A DNA stretch of 64,000 bases from NCBI GenBank assembly GCA_039029395.1, contig JBCCGG010000029.1:1-64000 (forward strand), read 5' to 3'. Shown here in pieces: positions 61,323 to 64,000 of the stretch. Below the pieces are notes generated by a model, which searched no databases, was not told the DNA's origin, and saw only the letters and a list, made by a program, of their open reading frames with translations. This DNA is from JBCCGG01 sp039029395 (lineage in GTDB: Bacteria; Pseudomonadota; Alphaproteobacteria; Kiloniellales; JAKSDN01). The first letter of the stretch is position 1; each line of letters starts with the position of its first letter. The translations under genes were made by a program, and so were the position numbers.

Positions 61323-61681
61323 CCCCCTTCGGGCGCAAGCTGCGCGACCTCAGGGCAGCCCGCAGGCTTTCGGCGCGGGACATGGCGGCGGGGCTTGGCG
61401 TCACCCCGGCTTATCTCTCGGCGCTCGAGCACGGCCGGCGCGGCCGGCCCAACCGGCGCTTCGTGCACCGGGTCTGTCAGTATTTGGGCATTATCTGGGA
61501 TGAGGCCGAGGAGCTGCAGCGCCTGGCCGATCTCTCCCACCCCCGGGTCACGGTGGACACCGCCGGCCTCTCGCCCGAGGCGACCGAGCTGGCCAACCTG
61601 CTGGCCGAGCGCATTGCCGCCCTGCCGCCCGAAGCGGTGGCGCGGATGCTGGCGGAAGTGAAGGAGAGCGCTAGAGAATAA
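61319..61681 (+). CDS. XRE family transcriptional regulator
   Basis: A 120-residue helix-turn-helix protein: FGRKLRDLRAARRLSARDMAAGLGVTPAYLSALEHGRRG is the classic Cro/C1-type HTH at the N-terminus. The rest is helical without a clear ligand domain. It starts at GTG overlapping the GFA gene. In this neighbourhood an XRE gene beside hslU is usual in Alphaproteobacteria. Its 3' end overlaps the hslU 3' end by 11 bases on the opposite strand. Confidence 0.9.
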   Translation: MTPFGRKLRDLRAARRLSARDMAAGLGVTPAYLSALEHGRRGRPNRRFVHRVCQYLGIIWDEAEELQRLADLSHPRVTVDTAGLSPEATELANLLAERIAALPPEAVARMLAEVKESARE

Positions 61682-63047
61682 ACTTGCTGAGATCGGCGTT
61701 CTTGGCCAACTCGGCGACCCGCTCGCGGACGTCCTCGGCGTCGATCGTGATGGTCTCGCCGCTGCGGTCGGTCGCCGTGAAGGAGATCTCCTCCAAGAGC
61801 TTCTCCATCACCGTGTGCAGGCGCCGGGCGCCGATGTTCTCGACGCTGGCATTGATCTCGGCGGCCAGGTCGGCCAGCGTGTCGATCGCTTCCTCGGTGA
61901 AGTCCAAGACCAGATTCTCGGTCGCCATGAGCGCCTTGTATTGGCGGATCAGGCTGTTCTCCGGCTCGGTCAGGATGCTCTTGAAATCGTCGCGGGTCAG
62001 CGCGTTGAGCTCGACCCGGATCGGCAGGCGGCCTTGAAGCTCAGGCAAGAGATCCGAGGGCTTGGCCAGGTGAAAGGCGCCCGAGGCGATAAAGAGGATG
62101 AAGTCGGTCTTGACTGCGCCGTGCTTGGTGGCGACCGTGGTGCCCTCGATCAGGGGCAGCAGGTCGCGCTGCACGCCCTCGCGACTGACGTCGGCGCCCA
62201 TACGATCTGAGCGGGCGGTGATCTTGTCGACCTCGTCGAGGAACACGATGCCGTTCTGCTCGACCGTTGTGATCGCCTCGGCGGTGATCATCTCCTCGTC
62301 GAGCAGCTTGTCGCTCTCCTCCTCGATCAGGATATCCATGGCCTCGGCGACCGGCAGGCGCCGCTTCTTGGTGCGGTTGCCGAAGGCCTTGCCGAACATG
62401 TCGTTGAGATTGACCATGCCCATGGAGGCGCCGGGCATGCCGGGAATGTCCATGGTCGGCAGGGACAGGCCCGCGGTGTCGGCGACCTCGATCTCGACCT
62501 CCCGATCGTCGATCTCGCCGTTGCGCAGGCGCCGGCGGAACGCGATGCGGGTGTCGTCCCGGGCACTCTCGCCGACCAGGGCGTCGATCAAGCGCTCCTC
62601 GGCGGCCAGCTCGGCCTTAGCCTTGACCTCCTTGCGCAGGCGCTCGCGGGTCATGGTGAGCGCAATCTCGACCAGGTCGCGGACCATCTGCTCGACGTCG
62701 CGCCCGACGTAGCCGACCTCGGTGAACTTGGTCGCCTCGACCTTGACGAAGGGCGCTTGGGCCATCTTGGCAAGGCGCCGGGCAATCTCGGTCTTGCCGA
62801 CGCCGGTCGGGCCGATCATCAGAATGTTCTTGGGCAGCACCTCCTCGCGCAGCTCCTCGGGCAGCTGCTGGCGGCGCCAGCGGTTGCGCAGGGCAACCGC
62901 GACCGCGCGCTTGGCGTCGGCCTGGCCAATGATGAAACGGTCCAGCTCCGAGACGATCTCGCGCGGGCTGAAGGCCGAGGTGCCGGCGGGCGCCTGCTGG
63001 CGCCCGGGCTCACTCGGCAGCGATGCTTTCGACGATGATAGAGTCAT
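61671..63047 (-). CDS. hslU: ATP-dependent protease ATPase subunit HslU
   Basis: AAA+ unfoldase that feeds the HslV peptidase. Family start FSPREIVSELDRFIIGQADAKRAV is near residue 26. Walker A GPTGVGKT at residues 79-86, the GYVGRD pore loop, Walker B IVFLDEVDKI, and the C-terminal LSKFIL that docks into HslV are intact. It is 458 residues, slightly longer than E. coli (443) because of an N-terminal tail of ~25. The ATG lies within the hslV 3' end (38-base overlap), so hslV and hslU are coupled. Confidence 0.96.
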   Translation of the reverse strand: MTLSSSKASLPSEPGRQQAPAGTSAFSPREIVSELDRFIIGQADAKRAVAVALRNRWRRQQLPEELREEVLPKNILMIGPTGVGKTEIARRLAKMAQAPFVKVEATKFTEVGYVGRDVEQMVRDLVEIALTMTRERLRKEVKAKAELAAEERLIDALVGESARDDTRIAFRRRLRNGEIDDREVEIEVADTAGLSLPTMDIPGMPGASMGMVNLNDMFGKAFGNRTKKRRLPVAEAMDILIEEESDKLLDEEMITAEAITTVEQNGIVFLDEVDKITARSDRMGADVSREGVQRDLLPLIEGTTVATKHGAVKTDFILFIASGAFHLAKPSDLLPELQGRLPIRVELNALTRDDFKSILTEPENSLIRQYKALMATENLVLDFTEEAIDTLADLAAEINASVENIGARRLHTVMEKLLEEISFTATDRSGETITIDAEDVRERVAELAKNADLSKFIL

Positions 63048-63567
63048 TGGTGTAGATGCAGATTTCCGCTGCGATGGACATGGACTTGCGGGCGATCGTT
63101 TCGGCGTCGTGGTCGTCGACATCGATCAGGGCGCGTGCCGCCGAGAGCGCGAAGGCGCCGCCCGAGCCGATTCCGATTAGGCCGTCCTGGGGCTCGAGCA
63201 CGTCGCCGGTGCCGGTCAGCACCAAGGAGGTCTCCACGTCGGCGACCGCCATCATGGCCTCCAGGCGCCGCAAATAGCGGTCTGTGCGCCAATCCTTGGC
63301 AAGCTCGACGCAGGCCCGGGTCAGCTGACCCGGATAGGTCTCAAGCTTGGCTTCCAAGCGCTCGAAGAGGGTCAGCGCATCGGCCGTGGCGCCCGCGAAA
63401 CCGGCGATCACGTCGCCCTTGCCCAGGCGCCGCACCTTGCGCGCATTGGCCTTGATCACGGTCTGGCCCAGGGTGACCTGGCCGTCGCCGGCAACCACCA
63501 CGTTCGGACCCTTGCGAACCGAAAGGATCGTCGTGCCATGCCACTGGGGAAGGTCTCGTTCCGACAT
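63010..63567 (-). CDS. hslV: ATP-dependent protease subunit HslV
   Basis: Threonine peptidase of the HslUV (ClpQY) complex. The catalytic Thr is in WHGTTILSVRKG; the short propeptide before it (about 11 residues) is cleaved. GDGQVTLGQTVIKANARKVRRL and GSGGAFALSAARAL are family signatures. I choose the ATG before SERDLPQWHG (185 residues), as the further Met residues upstream are not conserved. It is divergent from the gene at the right edge. Confidence 0.96.
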   Translation of the reverse strand: MSERDLPQWHGTTILSVRKGPNVVVAGDGQVTLGQTVIKANARKVRRLGKGDVIAGFAGATADALTLFERLEAKLETYPGQLTRACVELAKDWRTDRYLRRLEAMMAVADVETSLVLTGTGDVLEPQDGLIGIGSGGAFALSAARALIDVDDHDAETIARKSMSIAAEICIYTNDSIIVESIAAE

Positions 63568-63688
63568 GCAGACAGACATGGGCCAAAGCGCCGGATGGTT
63601 CAAGGCATTTGGCGGACACGCAGGGCTGTCATGTGTCATCGCGCTCGCCTATGGTGGCCCGACCAAGGCTTGATTGGACTCAGCGCAA

Positions 63689-64000
63689 ATGACCGAAACG
63701 ATCACCTTTATTGCCGTGGCGGCCGGCGTCATTATTCTCGCCATCTCCTTTTACAAATTTGCCCGAAGCAACCTTAAGGACATCGATCCCTGGCATAGCG
63801 GCGCTGTGTGCTTGACCGGCCTCGCCCTGCTCGGCTTTGGGCTCTTTAACGAGATCACGGTCAAACTGTCGGACGACCAGTCGGTTACGCTCAAGAAGGA
63901 GATTGAGCGGCTCGAGGAAAACCTTTCCGACGTCCAACTAGCGGCCACGGCGGCGGCGAGCCAAAGCGCCCAGGCGAGCGAGGAGGTCCAGGAGCTGAAA
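63689..64000 (+). CDS. Membrane protein with coiled coil (partial, runs off window)
   Basis: 104 residues are seen before the edge. They contain two hydrophobic helices (about 5-22 and 38-54) and then a long acidic helical segment (LKKEIERLEENLSDVQ, then Ala/Ser/Gln/Glu-rich) with coiled-coil character. No stop occurs, so the gene continues to the right. The 121-bp gap to hslV holds the divergent promoters. Function is unknown. Confidence 0.7.
   Translation, partial: MTETITFIAVAAGVIILAISFYKFARSNLKDIDPWHSGAVCLTGLALLGFGLFNEITVKLSDDQSVTLKKEIERLEENLSDVQLAATAAASQSAQASEEVQELK

Overview
The window looks like a stretch of alphaproteobacterial chromosome close to the replication origin. It is GC-rich with AT-poor spacers and dense gene packing, with many 4-base stop/start overlaps. 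The left end carries mnmE-mnmG-rsmG-parA-parB, in that order, with two exact parS centromere sites. The right end carries fxsA, tim44-like, mltA, smr, an XRE regulator, hslU and hslV, a set that usually lies near the origin in Rhodospirillales-like bacteria. With lolA/ftsK, a Tat-exported PhoX-like protein and a MetA enzyme, this suggests a free-living, possibly marine, Rhodospirillales/Kiloniellales-type organism. The exact genus cannot be read from the sequence.

Layout: 1-5.6 kb, tRNA modification, rRNA methylation and chromosome partition. 5.5-13.5 kb, an accessory block with two MFS exporters, two LysR regulators, a TetR regulator with two matching operators, an AhpD-like protein, a PhoX-like protein and dodecin. 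13.6-17.7 kb, a peptide-type ABC importer without a binding protein. 17.7-24.4 kb, a minus-strand glycan locus: polysaccharide deacetylase, two MurG-like and two GT4 glycosyltransferases, a histidine phosphatase, and a PH-like membrane protein at the end. 24.6-26.4 kb, a class I glutamine amidotransferase (PuuD-like), a highly structured candidate small RNA with its own promoter and terminator, and xthA. 26.4-30.2 kb, a methyltransferase, a stand-alone cNMP-binding protein and a 905-residue ABC exporter with a highly abnormal ATPase domain. 30.3-41 kb, housekeeping genes: sterol desaturase-like, metA, lolA, ftsK, aminotransferase, cnoX, LON-like, Trm112-like, DUF971, AsmA. 41.2-46 kb, a DddP-like M24 enzyme, tryptophan 2,3-dioxygenase, a kynureninase-like enzyme and a D-threonine aldolase-like enzyme. 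45.9-49.6 kb, an Mla-type lipid transport operon. 49.6-54 kb, nicotinamidase, mmsA, a small unknown protein, a single-domain response regulator, a histidine phosphatase and fxsA. 54.3-64 kb, tim44-like, mltA, a kinase, lutABC, smr, GFA, XRE, hslUV and the start of a membrane/coiled-coil protein.

The strongest candidates for undescribed biology are four. First, the ABC exporter/cNMP-sensor/methyltransferase operon: its ATPase has lost the Walker A Ser/Thr, the Walker B Asp and the H-loop His, and carries three Q-loop-like blocks spread over a ~290-residue insertion. Second, the adjacent uncharacterised glycan locus, which may belong with it. Third, a ~122-nt four-hairpin RNA just upstream of xthA. 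Fourth, an M24 protein whose metal ligands match DddP DMSP lyase in spacing. No tRNA, rRNA, CRISPR array, insertion sequence or recognisable oriC was seen, and no gene-free stretch exceeds 300 bases.
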